A DNA stretch of 5,856 bases from Thiobacillus sp. (GCA_011391285.1 JAABQU010000046.1:1-5856); one strand, 5' to 3'; positions 1 to 5,856 are shown, counted from the first letter of the stretch. Notes: generated by a model from the sequence alone, not told the origin. Translations and numbers: made by a program.

Positions 1-1815
1 GTCACGCATCAGCAGGCTTTCGGTAATTTCCAGTTCCATCAGCTGGCCGTCCAGCGAATACACCTGTACCGCGCGCATGACGCTGTCGACGAAGTCGGCG
101 CTTTCGAGCTGGCGGGCGGAAATGTTGACCGACACCCTGACTGGCGGCAGCCCGGCCTTGCGCCATTCGGCCATCTGCGCGCTGGCCTGGCGCAGCACCC
201 AGTCGCCGATGGGAACGATGACGCCGGACTCCTCCGCCACGGGGACGAAATCGGCGGGCGTCAGCAGGCCACGCTGCGGATGCCACCAACGCAGCAAGGC
301 CTCGAATCCACGCACTTCACCCGTCTGGGCATCGACCTGCGGCTGATAGAACAGCACGAACTCGTTGCGCGCCAGCGCGCGGCGCAGGTCAGCCTCGATC
401 TGCATGCGCTCGGAATACGGCGCCTGCATGCCGGACTCCCAGAACTGCAAACGGTTGCGGCCCTGCGACTTGGCCTGGTACATGGCGATTTCAGCCTGGC
501 GGATCAGGCTGTCGATCATGTCGCCGTCATCCGGCGCCACGCAGGCGCCGATGCTGACCGAGATATAGATTTCGTGGCCCTTGACGTATACCGGCTTGGA
601 CAGGACCTGGATAATCTTGCGGCAGATGTGGTCGACGTCGCTGCGCGACACCAGGGTGGGGAGCAGCACGGCGAATTCATCGCCCCCCAGGCGCGCCAGG
701 GTATCGCCTTCACGCAGGCACTGGCGCAGCCGTGCGCCTACGGCGAGCAGCAGTTCGTCGCCGATGGTGTGGCCGAGCGAATCGTTGATGACCTTGAAAT
801 GATCGAGATCGAGGCTCAGCACCGCCAGCGGTTTCTGGGTGCGCTTGGCCTGCGCCAGCATGAGGCCGAGGTGATCGCGGAACAGCGCGCGGTTGGGCAG
901 GCCGGTCAGCAGGTCGTGATAGGCCTGGTAGTGCACGGTTTCCTCGGCCTGCTTGCGCTCGGTGACGTCCTTGGCGACGCCGTAGCTGCCGATGAAGCGT
1001 TGCTCGAACGGGCCGGCCTCCTCGTCGTACATGCCGGTGGCGGTCAGTTCGACCGCCTTGCAGCGACCGTTCATCGGGCGTGGGCGACGCATCCCCGGGT
1101 TGCACTTGAGGCGGATCTCGATGTTGCGCGCGCTGCGGTCGCCGGCGCGCCGTTCGTTGAAGATGTGCTCGGCACGTGCGATGTCGTCCTCATGGATCAC
1201 CAGGCTGTAATGCTGGCCCAGCAATTCGTCGCGCCGATAGCCGATCAGGCTTTCGGCACGGTCATTGACGAAGGTGAAACGGCCCTCGCAATCCAGGGTG
1301 TAGATGAAATCGGGTGAGCTGTTGACCAGAAAGCGGTGCCACTTCTCCGATTGCTGCAGGCGCTGCAGGATATGGTTGTTTTCCTTTTCCAGCCGACGTT
1401 GTGTCAACGTGCTGTCGATGCGGCGCAGCAATTCCTCCGGCTCGTAGGGCTTGCGCACAAAATCGGCCGCGCCACCGCGCAGGGCACGGATCGCGGCATC
1501 GATGGTGCTGTCTCCGGAAACCACGATCACCGGTGTATCGACGGCGCGGTCGGCAACGAAGCGCAACACCTCGTTGCCGTTCAGGTCGGGCATGCCAAGG
1601 TCGAGCAGGATGACGTCGAACTGCTGCTTGCCGATGGCGATCAGCGCTTCGCAGCCGCCGTTGGCTGTCACCACATCGTATTCGCGGGTAGCCAGCAAAC
1701 GGGTCATCCCTTCCAGGATCAGCGGCTCGTCATCCACCAGCAGCAGGCGCGGTCGTATGGACAGGCAACTGACTGTGCTGCACAGCGGCGAGGAATCAAT
1801 CAGATCATCAGACAC
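1..1815 (-). CDS. REC-PAS-GGDEF-EAL response regulator, dual c-di-GMP synthase/phosphodiesterase (3' end outside window)
   Basis: The visible 605 residues form a soluble cytoplasmic response regulator whose output is cyclic-di-GMP turnover. Domains: REC about 22-138 (acidic pair D28/D29, phosphoacceptor D72 in LLDLGMPD, S100, K122 before P123); a helical linker about 138-160, probably coiled coil; PAS about 160-290, ending in the usual DVTERKQAE junction; GGDEF about 296-455, with intact GGDEF at 377-381 and inhibitory-site R368xxD371 exactly five residues before it; EAL from about 470, with FEALLRW around 504-510, N564 in VNIS and E596/E599 in ELEITES. The remaining EAL residues (the DDF loop, the Lys and the last Glu) lie beyond the edge. 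The start is GTG at 1815, because AAGGAG (1827-1822) sits six bases before it and no in-frame ATG precedes REC. It follows the histidine kinase by 21 bases, so the two are presumably cotranscribed and the kinase is the likely phosphodonor. Both catalytic signatures look functional; which activity dominates cannot be read from sequence. Confidence 0.95.
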   Translation of the reverse strand, partial: MSDDLIDSSPLCSTVSCLSIRPRLLLVDDEPLILEGMTRLLATREYDVVTANGGCEALIAIGKQQFDVILLDLGMPDLNGNEVLRFVADRAVDTPVIVVSGDSTIDAAIRALRGGAADFVRKPYEPEELLRRIDSTLTQRRLEKENNHILQRLQQSEKWHRFLVNSSPDFIYTLDCEGRFTFVNDRAESLIGYRRDELLGQHYSLVIHEDDIARAEHIFNERRAGDRSARNIEIRLKCNPGMRRPRPMNGRCKAVELTATGMYDEEAGPFEQRFIGSYGVAKDVTERKQAEETVHYQAYHDLLTGLPNRALFRDHLGLMLAQAKRTQKPLAVLSLDLDHFKVINDSLGHTIGDELLLAVGARLRQCLREGDTLARLGGDEFAVLLPTLVSRSDVDHICRKIIQVLSKPVYVKGHEIYISVSIGACVAPDDGDMIDSLIRQAEIAMYQAKSQGRNRLQFWESGMQAPYSERMQIEADLRRALARNEFVLFYQPQVDAQTGEVRGFEALLRWWHPQRGLLTPADFVPVAEESGVIVPIGDWVLRQASAQMAEWRKAGLPPVRVSVNISARQLESADFVDSVMRAVQVYSLDGQLMELEITESLLMRD

Positions 1816-1821
1816 AAAATT

Positions 1822-1827
1822 CTCCTT
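1822..1827 (-). promoter_or_regulatory. Ribosome binding site of the response regulator
   Basis: On the minus strand AAGGAG stands six bases before the GTG at 1815. It is a near-perfect Shine-Dalgarno sequence and decides the start in favour of GTG, placing translation a few residues upstream of the REC domain. Confidence 0.75.
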
Positions 1828-1831
1828 GAGC

Positions 1832-1850
1832 ACGGGTTACATTGACCCGT
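1832..1850. repeat. Small inverted repeat over the kinase stop codon
   Basis: ACGGGT (1832-1837) and ACCCGT (1845-1850) are perfect 6-base complements around a 7-base loop. The hairpin would include the end of the kinase gene and its TAA, just ahead of the regulator's ribosome site. It has no T tract, so it is not a terminator. It could modulate coupling between the two genes or be chance. Confidence 0.3.
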
Positions 1851-3825
1851 AGCGTGTTTTTGAAAGGGGGGCCTGGCTGTGGCGCAAGGTCGGCAGGCGA
1901 ATCAGAAAGTGGGCGCCTTGCGGCGTGCTGTTGCAGCTCAGGTGGCCGTTCATGCGTTCGACCAAATTGCGGCTGATGGCCAGGCCAAGACCGGCATGGT
2001 CGCCGCCCTTTTCACTGGCCACCGGTTCGAACAGGTGCATCGCCACGGCTTCCGGCAGACCGGGCCCTGTGTCCGCCACCTCGATTTCCACCTGGCGCTG
2101 GCCATCCACATCGACCAGCCGCGTGGTGAATTTGAGATGGCCACCGGTATTCATGGCCTCGACTGCGTTCTTGGCAAGATTGAACAGCACCTGCTTGAGC
2201 AGGTCTTTCTGCAGCGGCAGTGGGGGCACATCGGGGTTGAGGTCGATCTGCACGCTAACCTTGTTCGGTGTGAACAGGGTACCGAGCGCCATCCGCACCA
2301 GCTCGGAAACCACGCTGTTGATCGATATCAGCTCGAGCGCCACGGTGGGTAGCGGGTTTTCTTCGGCGGCCGTGATGCCGCGGACGATGCGTGCGACCCG
2401 CTCGATTTCGTCGCCGATGATGCCGAGGTCACGCTGCACGGATGAATCCGCGCCAAGACGATCAGACAGCAGGTTGACGTAATTGCGCATGATGGTCAGC
2501 GGGTTGGCTACCTCATGCACGGCGCGGCGTACCCGGTCCCGCGGAATGTGGTCGCCTGGCGCTGCGGGTACCGCTTCTTCCGCCACGATCGGGGCGGGCG
2601 AAGGCAGCGCCGTGGGCGTGAGCCGCAAGGCATCGGCATATTCGGCCAGGGCGAATCGCCATAGCGGCGAAGCAATCAGGCCGGATGCCGCATCGCCCAC
2701 CACCAGTACGCCAGTCCGGCCTTCTTGCAGCGCCAGCGGCTGGAACAGCAGGTGCGATGCACCGAGCAGGCGGGCGATCTGTTCGTCAACCAGCGCAGCA
2801 TCCACGTCGCCACGACCGAACTGCTGGGGCGCATTGCGGGCCAGCGCACGCGTCATCGCCGAATGGCCGTCGTCTGAGGGGATCGCCAGCGCGCTCAAGC
2901 CGGAACCCGCAGGAATCAGCGCACTCGGCCGCAGGAAGCCATCGGCGGCAGGTGCAAACAGGCAGGTACGTTCGGCGCCGAAAATCACACGCAACGTATC
3001 CTGCAGCAGGACAAACGTCTGACTGGGGGATCCGTCTGAACGACGAAAATGGCCGTGCAGCGCCGCTTGCGCGGCCTGCCCGGCATAGAGTCGGGCAAGG
3101 CGATCGAATCCCGTGCCATTCGTCTGTGCCACCGTATCCACCAGCCCAAACCGCAACGCCAGCTGGCGCGTCTGGATCTGGCTGTCCGCCAGCAACTGGG
3201 CAGATTCGCCCGCACCAATCTGAAGGGCAGCGAGCGCGGCACGCACGTCGACGCTGTCGACCGCATCGGCACGGGTCACCAGTTGATAGGCCAGCTGCAC
3301 GATGCGCACCAGCGGATGAGCGGCCCGACCGCGCGACAGCGGCTCGGCATGGTAGCGCACCGCGTCGGCCAGCCAGCCGTCCTGATCAAGCTTCACCAGC
3401 CAGTCCGCGGCGTGCCCCGGAAGGAGGACGCCGGTGTCGGTGTATTCCGCCAGATTGTGGGCGAGGCCTGCCGTCCAGGCTGCATCGGCATCTGCCACGC
3501 CGGCACGCACCGCCAGCGCCTGCGCCAGGTGCGCGACACTGATCGACTGCCGCCAGCGCACCGCGTAGCCCGCCTGCACCTCGCCCGACGGGACGGGGGC
3601 CGTCAAAAGCAGGGCCCGCAACAGATCCGGCTGTGCACTGAAATCAGCGGGAAACACCCGCAGGCGCAATCCGAGCACCGGATCGCAGCGCACGCAGGCG
3701 GCAAACTCCGCCTGGGCCATGTCGCCGCGCATCAGATGCTCCAGCGCCTCGGCCACTACGCCGGGGGCACAGAGACAGGCCGTTAGCGCCGACTTCTTTA
3801 GTAAATTATTCGAAAGCTCTCCCAT
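1837..3825 (-). CDS. Soluble HDOD-GAF sensor histidine kinase
   Basis: This 662-residue protein has no signal peptide or membrane segment, so it should sense a cytoplasmic cue and phosphorylate a response regulator, most likely the one encoded next. Residues about 14-225 resemble an HDOD domain (CDPVLGLRLR near 47-56; AGLAHNLAE near 119-127 where HDOD/HD-like proteins often have GLLHDIG). The metal-binding HD-type residues are not kept, as is usual for HDOD. Residues about 265-400 look GAF-like (FGAERTCLF; GVLVVGD near 372-378). A Pro/Ala-rich linker (403-428) leads to HisKA with phosphoacceptor H437 in HEVANPLT; E438xxN441 fits the HisKA phosphatase motif. The ATPase domain has N549/N553 (NLAKNAVEA), DTGPGL from D585, LFEP around 598-601 and GLGLA from G612. 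The core therefore looks active as kinase and phosphatase. The start at 3825 is the only reasonable ATG, but its AAGGAC is only a base or so away and the promoter lies immediately upstream. HDOD and GAF calls are by pattern only; the kinase call is firm. Confidence 0.93.
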   Translation of the reverse strand: MGELSNNLLKKSALTACLCAPGVVAEALEHLMRGDMAQAEFAACVRCDPVLGLRLRVFPADFSAQPDLLRALLLTAPVPSGEVQAGYAVRWRQSISVAHLAQALAVRAGVADADAAWTAGLAHNLAEYTDTGVLLPGHAADWLVKLDQDGWLADAVRYHAEPLSRGRAAHPLVRIVQLAYQLVTRADAVDSVDVRAALAALQIGAGESAQLLADSQIQTRQLALRFGLVDTVAQTNGTGFDRLARLYAGQAAQAALHGHFRRSDGSPSQTFVLLQDTLRVIFGAERTCLFAPAADGFLRPSALIPAGSGLSALAIPSDDGHSAMTRALARNAPQQFGRGDVDAALVDEQIARLLGASHLLFQPLALQEGRTGVLVVGDAASGLIASPLWRFALAEYADALRLTPTALPSPAPIVAEEAVPAAPGDHIPRDRVRRAVHEVANPLTIMRNYVNLLSDRLGADSSVQRDLGIIGDEIERVARIVRGITAAEENPLPTVALELISINSVVSELVRMALGTLFTPNKVSVQIDLNPDVPPLPLQKDLLKQVLFNLAKNAVEAMNTGGHLKFTTRLVDVDGQRQVEIEVADTGPGLPEAVAMHLFEPVASEKGGDHAGLGLAISRNLVERMNGHLSCNSTPQGAHFLIRLPTLRHSQAPLSKTRYGSM

Positions 3826-3830
3826 GTCCT

Positions 3831-3843
3831 TGCTATATATAAT
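3831..3843 (+). promoter_or_regulatory. Predicted extended -10 promoter reading toward the pbpG-like gene
   Basis: On the plus strand TGCTATATA (3831-3839) has the TGn extension before a TATATA -10, and a perfect TATAAT lies at 3838-3843. No good -35 is found 16-18 bases upstream, which an extended -10 can tolerate. A start near 3846-3850 would give a leader of about 45 bases before the first small ORF and about 150 before the pbpG-like start. The element physically overlaps the leftward promoter's -10. Confidence 0.4.
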
Positions 3844-3863
3844 GAAATTTGCTAAACCGTCAA
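3834..3863 (-). promoter_or_regulatory. Predicted sigma70 promoter of the kinase-regulator operon
   Basis: On the minus strand TTGACG (3863-3858, five of six matches to TTGACA) is followed after 16 bases by TATATA (3841-3836), or after 18 bases by the overlapping TATATA (3839-3834). Transcription would begin roughly at 3829-3825, at or a few bases before the kinase ATG, so the message would be leaderless or nearly so. An inverted repeat covers the -35 box. This is the best promoter-like sequence in the window. Confidence 0.6.
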
Positions 3864-3874
3864 TCGTGGATTGA
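3860..3874. promoter_or_regulatory. 15-base inverted repeat, candidate operator
   Basis: TCAATC-GTG-GATTGA has perfect 6-base arms around a 3-base centre. It overlaps the first bases of the predicted kinase -35 box (3858-3863) and lies in the predicted leader of the rightward transcript. This is a good position for a repressor or autoregulator of either direction. No protein is identified as its binder. Confidence 0.4.
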
Positions 3875-3893
3875 AAATAATTGGGAGACTGCT

Positions 3894-3944
3894 ATGAGCT
3901 GTTGTTTTCAAGTTTTGCTCAGGATGTCCGTACTTCATTCATGA
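3894..3944 (+). CDS. Possible 16-codon leader ORF
   Basis: A GGGAG ribosome site at 3883-3887, six bases before ATG 3894, heads a 16-residue frame (MSCCFQVLLRMSVLHS) that ends at TGA 3942-3944. Its ribosome site is the strongest on the plus strand between the promoter and the pbpG-like gene, which itself has only a weak one. The stop overlaps the ATG of a second mini-ORF. No run of a single amino acid suggests classical attenuation. It could be a translated leader that couples initiation downstream, or chance. Confidence 0.3.
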   Translation: MSCCFQVLLRMSVLHS

Positions 3945-3985
3945 TGGCGTTTCCCCGCCTCATATTTCTATTGATGCTCTTTTGA
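3941..3985 (+). CDS. Possible 14-codon hydrophobic mini-ORF
   Basis: ATG 3941 overlaps the preceding mini-ORF's stop as ATGA. The frame encodes a short hydrophobic peptide (MMAFPRLIFLLMLF) and ends at TGA 3983-3985, which overlaps a possible TTG start of the pbpG-like frame at 3982. The peptide looks like the start of a signal sequence. It may be a coupling peptide, a decayed N-terminus, or meaningless. Confidence 0.25.
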   Translation: MMAFPRLIFLLMLF

Positions 3986-3996
3986 AGCCAATGACC

Positions 3997-4962
3997 ATGA
4001 AAGCTGTTTTGTCCGGATTGATTCTATTGTGCATGCATGCCAGCGCAGCCGCGCTCGACAGCCGCACGTCCCTGCACTGGAGCGAGCAGATCGGCACGAC
4101 GTCCAGCGCGCAACCCACCACCGACTATGCATTGGTGCCTGAGTTGAGCGCGCAATCGGTGCTGGTGTTCGACCAGGCGAGCGGGCAACCGCTGCTGGCG
4201 AAAAACGCTTCCCTGCAAACACCGATCGCTTCGATCACCAAGCTGATGACGGCGATGCTGGTGATGGACGCCGCACTGCCGCTGGACGAGAAGATCACCA
4301 TTAGCTCCGATGATCGCGACACGCTCAAGGGCACCGGCTCGCGTCTGGCCATCGGTTCCAGCTACACGCGCGGCCAGTTGCTGCACCTGGCGCTGATCGC
4401 ATCCGACAACCGCGCCGCGCATGCGCTGGGGCGCACCTATCCGGGTGGGCTGGAACGATTCGTCGCCACCATGAACCGCATGGCGCGCGCGCTGGGCATG
4501 CACGACACGGTGTATGTCGAACCCACCGGTCTGTCGAGCAACAACCGCTCGACCGCGGTCGACCTCGCCAGACTCGCCGATTACGCCTATCAAAACTACC
4601 CGGAAATTCGCCAGATCAGCTCCACCGGCCACTACACCCTTGGTACCCAGCGCGTGGTGGTGAAGAAAAAGCGCCATCAGCCCAAGGTCTACTACCGCAC
4701 GGTGGCGTTCAACAACACCAATCGCCTGACCCGCATGGACGACTGGCACATCGGCCTGTCGAAAACCGGTTTCATCAACGAGGCCGGGCATTGTCTGGTC
4801 ATGCAGGCGCAGGTGGCACAGCGCGATGTCATCATCGTGCTGCTCGACGCCACCGGCACCAACCGCCGCGCCGGCGACGCTGCACGCATCAAGGAATGGC
4901 TGGAGTCCGGCAGCGTGTCGCATCGCGCCGAGAATCAAGGTACCCCCGCCTCGCGCACCTGA
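3997..4962 (+). CDS. pbpG: D-alanyl-D-alanine endopeptidase, PBP7/PbpG type (peptidase family S11)
   Basis: A 321-residue periplasmic low-molecular-weight penicillin-binding protein that should cleave the D-alanyl-meso-diaminopimelyl cross-links of peptidoglycan. Residues 1-19 form a signal peptide (one Lys, hydrophobic core, HASAAA end). All three serine-enzyme motifs are present: S79-I-T-K82 (nucleophile and Lys), S136-D-N138 and K256-T-G258. The PIASITKLMTAM, TYPGG and C-terminal DAARIKEWL stretches match PBP7 rather than PBP5/6, and there is no C-terminal membrane-anchoring extension; length is close to the roughly 310 residues of E. coli PBP7. The start is ambiguous: TTG 3982, ATG 3991 and ATG 3997 are all in frame. 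I chose 3997 because a weak TGAAG (3983-3987) is nine bases away and it gives a compact signal peptide. It is transcribed divergently from the kinase operon. Confidence 0.93.
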   Translation: MKAVLSGLILLCMHASAAALDSRTSLHWSEQIGTTSSAQPTTDYALVPELSAQSVLVFDQASGQPLLAKNASLQTPIASITKLMTAMLVMDAALPLDEKITISSDDRDTLKGTGSRLAIGSSYTRGQLLHLALIASDNRAAHALGRTYPGGLERFVATMNRMARALGMHDTVYVEPTGLSSNNRSTAVDLARLADYAYQNYPEIRQISSTGHYTLGTQRVVVKKKRHQPKVYYRTVAFNNTNRLTRMDDWHIGLSKTGFINEAGHCLVMQAQVAQRDVIIVLLDATGTNRRAGDAARIKEWLESGSVSHRAENQGTPASRT

Positions 4963-4974
4963 TCTTTCCTTTCT

Positions 4975-4998
4975 GGCTGGCGCGGACCCGCGCCAGCC
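4975..4998 (+). terminator. Strong GC-rich hairpin after the pbpG-like gene
   Basis: GGCTGGCGCG (4975-4984) and CGCGCCAGCC (4989-4998) form a perfect 10-base stem with a GACC loop, 12 bases after the stop codon. Position and strength suit a transcript end or 3'-stabilising structure, but no T tract follows, so it is not a canonical intrinsic terminator. Its right arm shares three bases with the next hairpin. Confidence 0.4.
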
Positions 4999-5011
4999 GC
5001 CCCACGGCGGC
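4996..5011 (+). repeat. Second hairpin, overlapping the first
   Basis: GCCGCC (4996-5001) and GGCGGC (5006-5011) pair perfectly around CCAC. Bases 4996-4998 are also the end of the preceding stem, so both full hairpins cannot form at once. It is followed by a lone -10-like TATGAT (5014-5019) and the transporter start at 5050. Confidence 0.35.
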
Positions 5012-5049
5012 GTTATGATGAGCGCCCCCGCACGTCTTCTTTCCCCGTC

Positions 5050-5856
5050 ATGTCTGCCGACCTCGCGCAGCAACTGCTGCTGAAAACACTGCTGCCGCTG
5101 TCCCTGCTGATCGCCGCGGGTGCTATCTGGCCGCGCTGGCAGAGCGGGATTTCCATTGTCGGTCTGCGTGGCGAAATCAACCGGCTGGTGCTGAATTTCT
5201 TCGCGCCGATGCTGTTCTTCGCGGCGGGTGCCGCCGCCACGGTTGATCTCGCCATCCTGCAGGTGCCGCTGATTCTCGGCGCCGCCACCCTGTTCGGTCT
5301 TGCGCTGGCCGCGCTGGCGCTGTTCGCCACCCCGCTCGGGCGCGGCCTCACGCGGCCGCAGCGCGGCGCCGTCATGCTGGCGTCCGGCTTCGGCAACGTG
5401 CTGTTCTTCGGTTACCCTTTCCTCACCACGGTGTACGGCGAATCGGGCGCGCGCTACCCCTTCTTCGCCGACATGCTCGCCACCACGCCGCTGGTTTGGT
5501 CACTCGGCGTGTGGATCGCCTTCCGCTGCGGCAAGCACACCGAGCACGCCTCGTTCCTGTCGATGTGGCTGAAGCTGCCGCCGGTCTGGGGGTTCGCCGC
5601 CGGCATCGTGGTGAACCTCTCCGGCGCCGCACTCGACCCGCTGATCGAAGCCGCACGCTGGGCCGGCAGCCCGACCATTCCGCTGATGCTGTTCGTGCTG
5701 GGGCTGACCATCCCCTGGCACGACCTGCGCCCGCACAAGGCGGTTTTTGTCGCCATGGCCATCAAGCTGGCGCTGATGCCGTTCTTTGCGCTGGGCATTG
5801 CGCTGGCTTGGCCCGGCACGCTCGGCGAGCCGGGCGAAGCGGCAATCCTGGAAGCC
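5050..5856 (+). CDS. AEC (auxin efflux carrier) family transporter, partial (3' end outside window)
   Basis: The frame is open from ATG 5050 to the window edge, giving 269 of an expected 300-320 residues. The protein is very hydrophobic, with about eight membrane segments visible (roughly residues 8-27, 48-66, 70-94, 106-128, 140-160, 176-196, 206-224, 230-254), fitting the ten-segment fold of the AEC family. The family-like signature GFGNVLFFGYPFLTTVYG (113-130) resembles the N-t-g-f-x-G-x-P motif, and SPTIPLMLFVLGLTI (207-221) resembles the second-half crossover region. Bacterial members export or import small carboxylates, amino acids or other organic anions; the substrate cannot be told here. 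The start has no recognisable Shine-Dalgarno sequence, and no alternative in-frame start lies just upstream. It follows the pbpG-like gene by 87 bases that contain two hairpins, so cotranscription is uncertain. Confidence 0.85.
   Translation, partial: MSADLAQQLLLKTLLPLSLLIAAGAIWPRWQSGISIVGLRGEINRLVLNFFAPMLFFAAGAAATVDLAILQVPLILGAATLFGLALAALALFATPLGRGLTRPQRGAVMLASGFGNVLFFGYPFLTTVYGESGARYPFFADMLATTPLVWSLGVWIAFRCGKHTEHASFLSMWLKLPPVWGFAAGIVVNLSGAALDPLIEAARWAGSPTIPLMLFVLGLTIPWHDLRPHKAVFVAMAIKLALMPFFALGIALAWPGTLGEPGEAAILEA

Noticed and set aside
280..1317. 345-codon open frame on the plus strand
   Set aside because: It lies antisense to the REC-PAS-GGDEF-EAL gene, whose domains are unambiguous. Its translation is low-complexity, rich in Ala/Val/Gln/His, with no family motif, as expected from the complement of GC-rich codons.
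1832..1850. Terminator or attenuator between kinase and regulator
   Set aside because: The stem is only six bases, has a 7-base loop and no T tract, and the regulator's ribosome site follows directly; kept only as a weak inverted repeat.
1336..1852. Plus-strand frames of 130-170 codons opposite the receiver domain
   Set aside because: They are shadows of the REC-coding strand; no ribosome site and no recognisable domain.
1879..3786. Several plus-strand frames of 157-285 codons opposite the kinase
   Set aside because: They overlap one another in different frames and oppose a gene with clear H, N, G1 and G2 boxes; Arg/Ala/Ser/Pro-rich composition indicates shadow frames.
3941..4000. Frameshifted signal peptide of the pbpG-like enzyme
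   Set aside because: The hydrophobic mini-ORF resembles a signal sequence, but the enzyme frame has its own complete signal peptide from 3997, and stops follow quickly in the mini-ORF frame, so no frameshift is needed.
5014..5019. Transporter promoter with -10 TATGAT
   Set aside because: The hexamer matches five of six positions, but there is no -35 box at a suitable distance and no TG extension, so it is not listed as a promoter.
4024..5073. 349-codon minus-strand frame opposite the pbpG-like gene
   Set aside because: The plus strand encodes SITK, SDN and KTG motifs in the right order and spacing. The antisense product has no recognisable motif and runs through the intergenic hairpins.
1..5856. 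Mobile elements, CRISPR arrays, tRNA or rRNA genes
   Set aside because: No transposase or integrase motifs, no regularly spaced direct repeats, and no cloverleaf or rRNA-like stretch was seen on either strand by reading.

Overview
The window is GC-rich, tightly packed proteobacterial chromosome. Codon use, the PBP7-type cell-wall enzyme and the style of the signalling proteins suggest a betaproteobacterium, possibly in or near the Nitrosomonadales/Rhodocyclales. That placement is inference, because no rRNA or other marker gene is present. I see no tRNA, rRNA, CRISPR array, insertion sequence or prophage gene.

Left part (1-3825, minus strand): a two-gene signalling operon. The first gene (3825-1837) encodes a soluble sensor histidine kinase with a degenerate HDOD domain, a GAF-like domain and a complete HisKA/HATPase core. 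Twenty-one bases downstream, behind a good AAGGAG ribosome site and a GTG start, lies a REC-PAS-GGDEF-EAL response regulator (1815 to beyond position 1). It keeps its phosphoacceptor Asp, an intact GGDEF signature, the RxxD inhibitory site and an intact EAL signature. Together they look like a dedicated two-component system that feeds a cytoplasmic signal into cyclic-di-GMP synthesis and/or breakdown. The regulator is cut by the window edge after 605 residues.

Centre (3826-3996): a 171-base AT-rich divergent control region. A sigma70-like promoter for the kinase (TTGACG / TATATA) and an extended -10 for the rightward gene share the same self-complementary TATATATA block. The kinase promoter lies so close to the kinase ATG that its message would be leaderless or nearly so. 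A 15-base inverted repeat covers the kinase -35 box. On the rightward side, two tiny overlapping reading frames, the first with a strong ribosome site, run into the start of the next gene.

Right part (3997-5856, plus strand): a periplasmic PBP7/PbpG-type D-alanyl-D-alanine endopeptidase with all three active-site motifs, then an 87-base gap with two overlapping GC-rich hairpins, then an AEC (auxin efflux carrier) family membrane transporter that runs off the right edge after 269 residues. Nothing in the sequence ties these two genes functionally to each other or to the signalling operon. The pbpG-like gene could share control with the operon through the overlapping promoters.

The most distinctive items are the HDOD-GAF-kinase paired with a dual GGDEF/EAL regulator, and the compact divergent promoter with its chain of mini-ORFs. 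The individual protein families are all known. Any novelty lies in the combination and in the control region.
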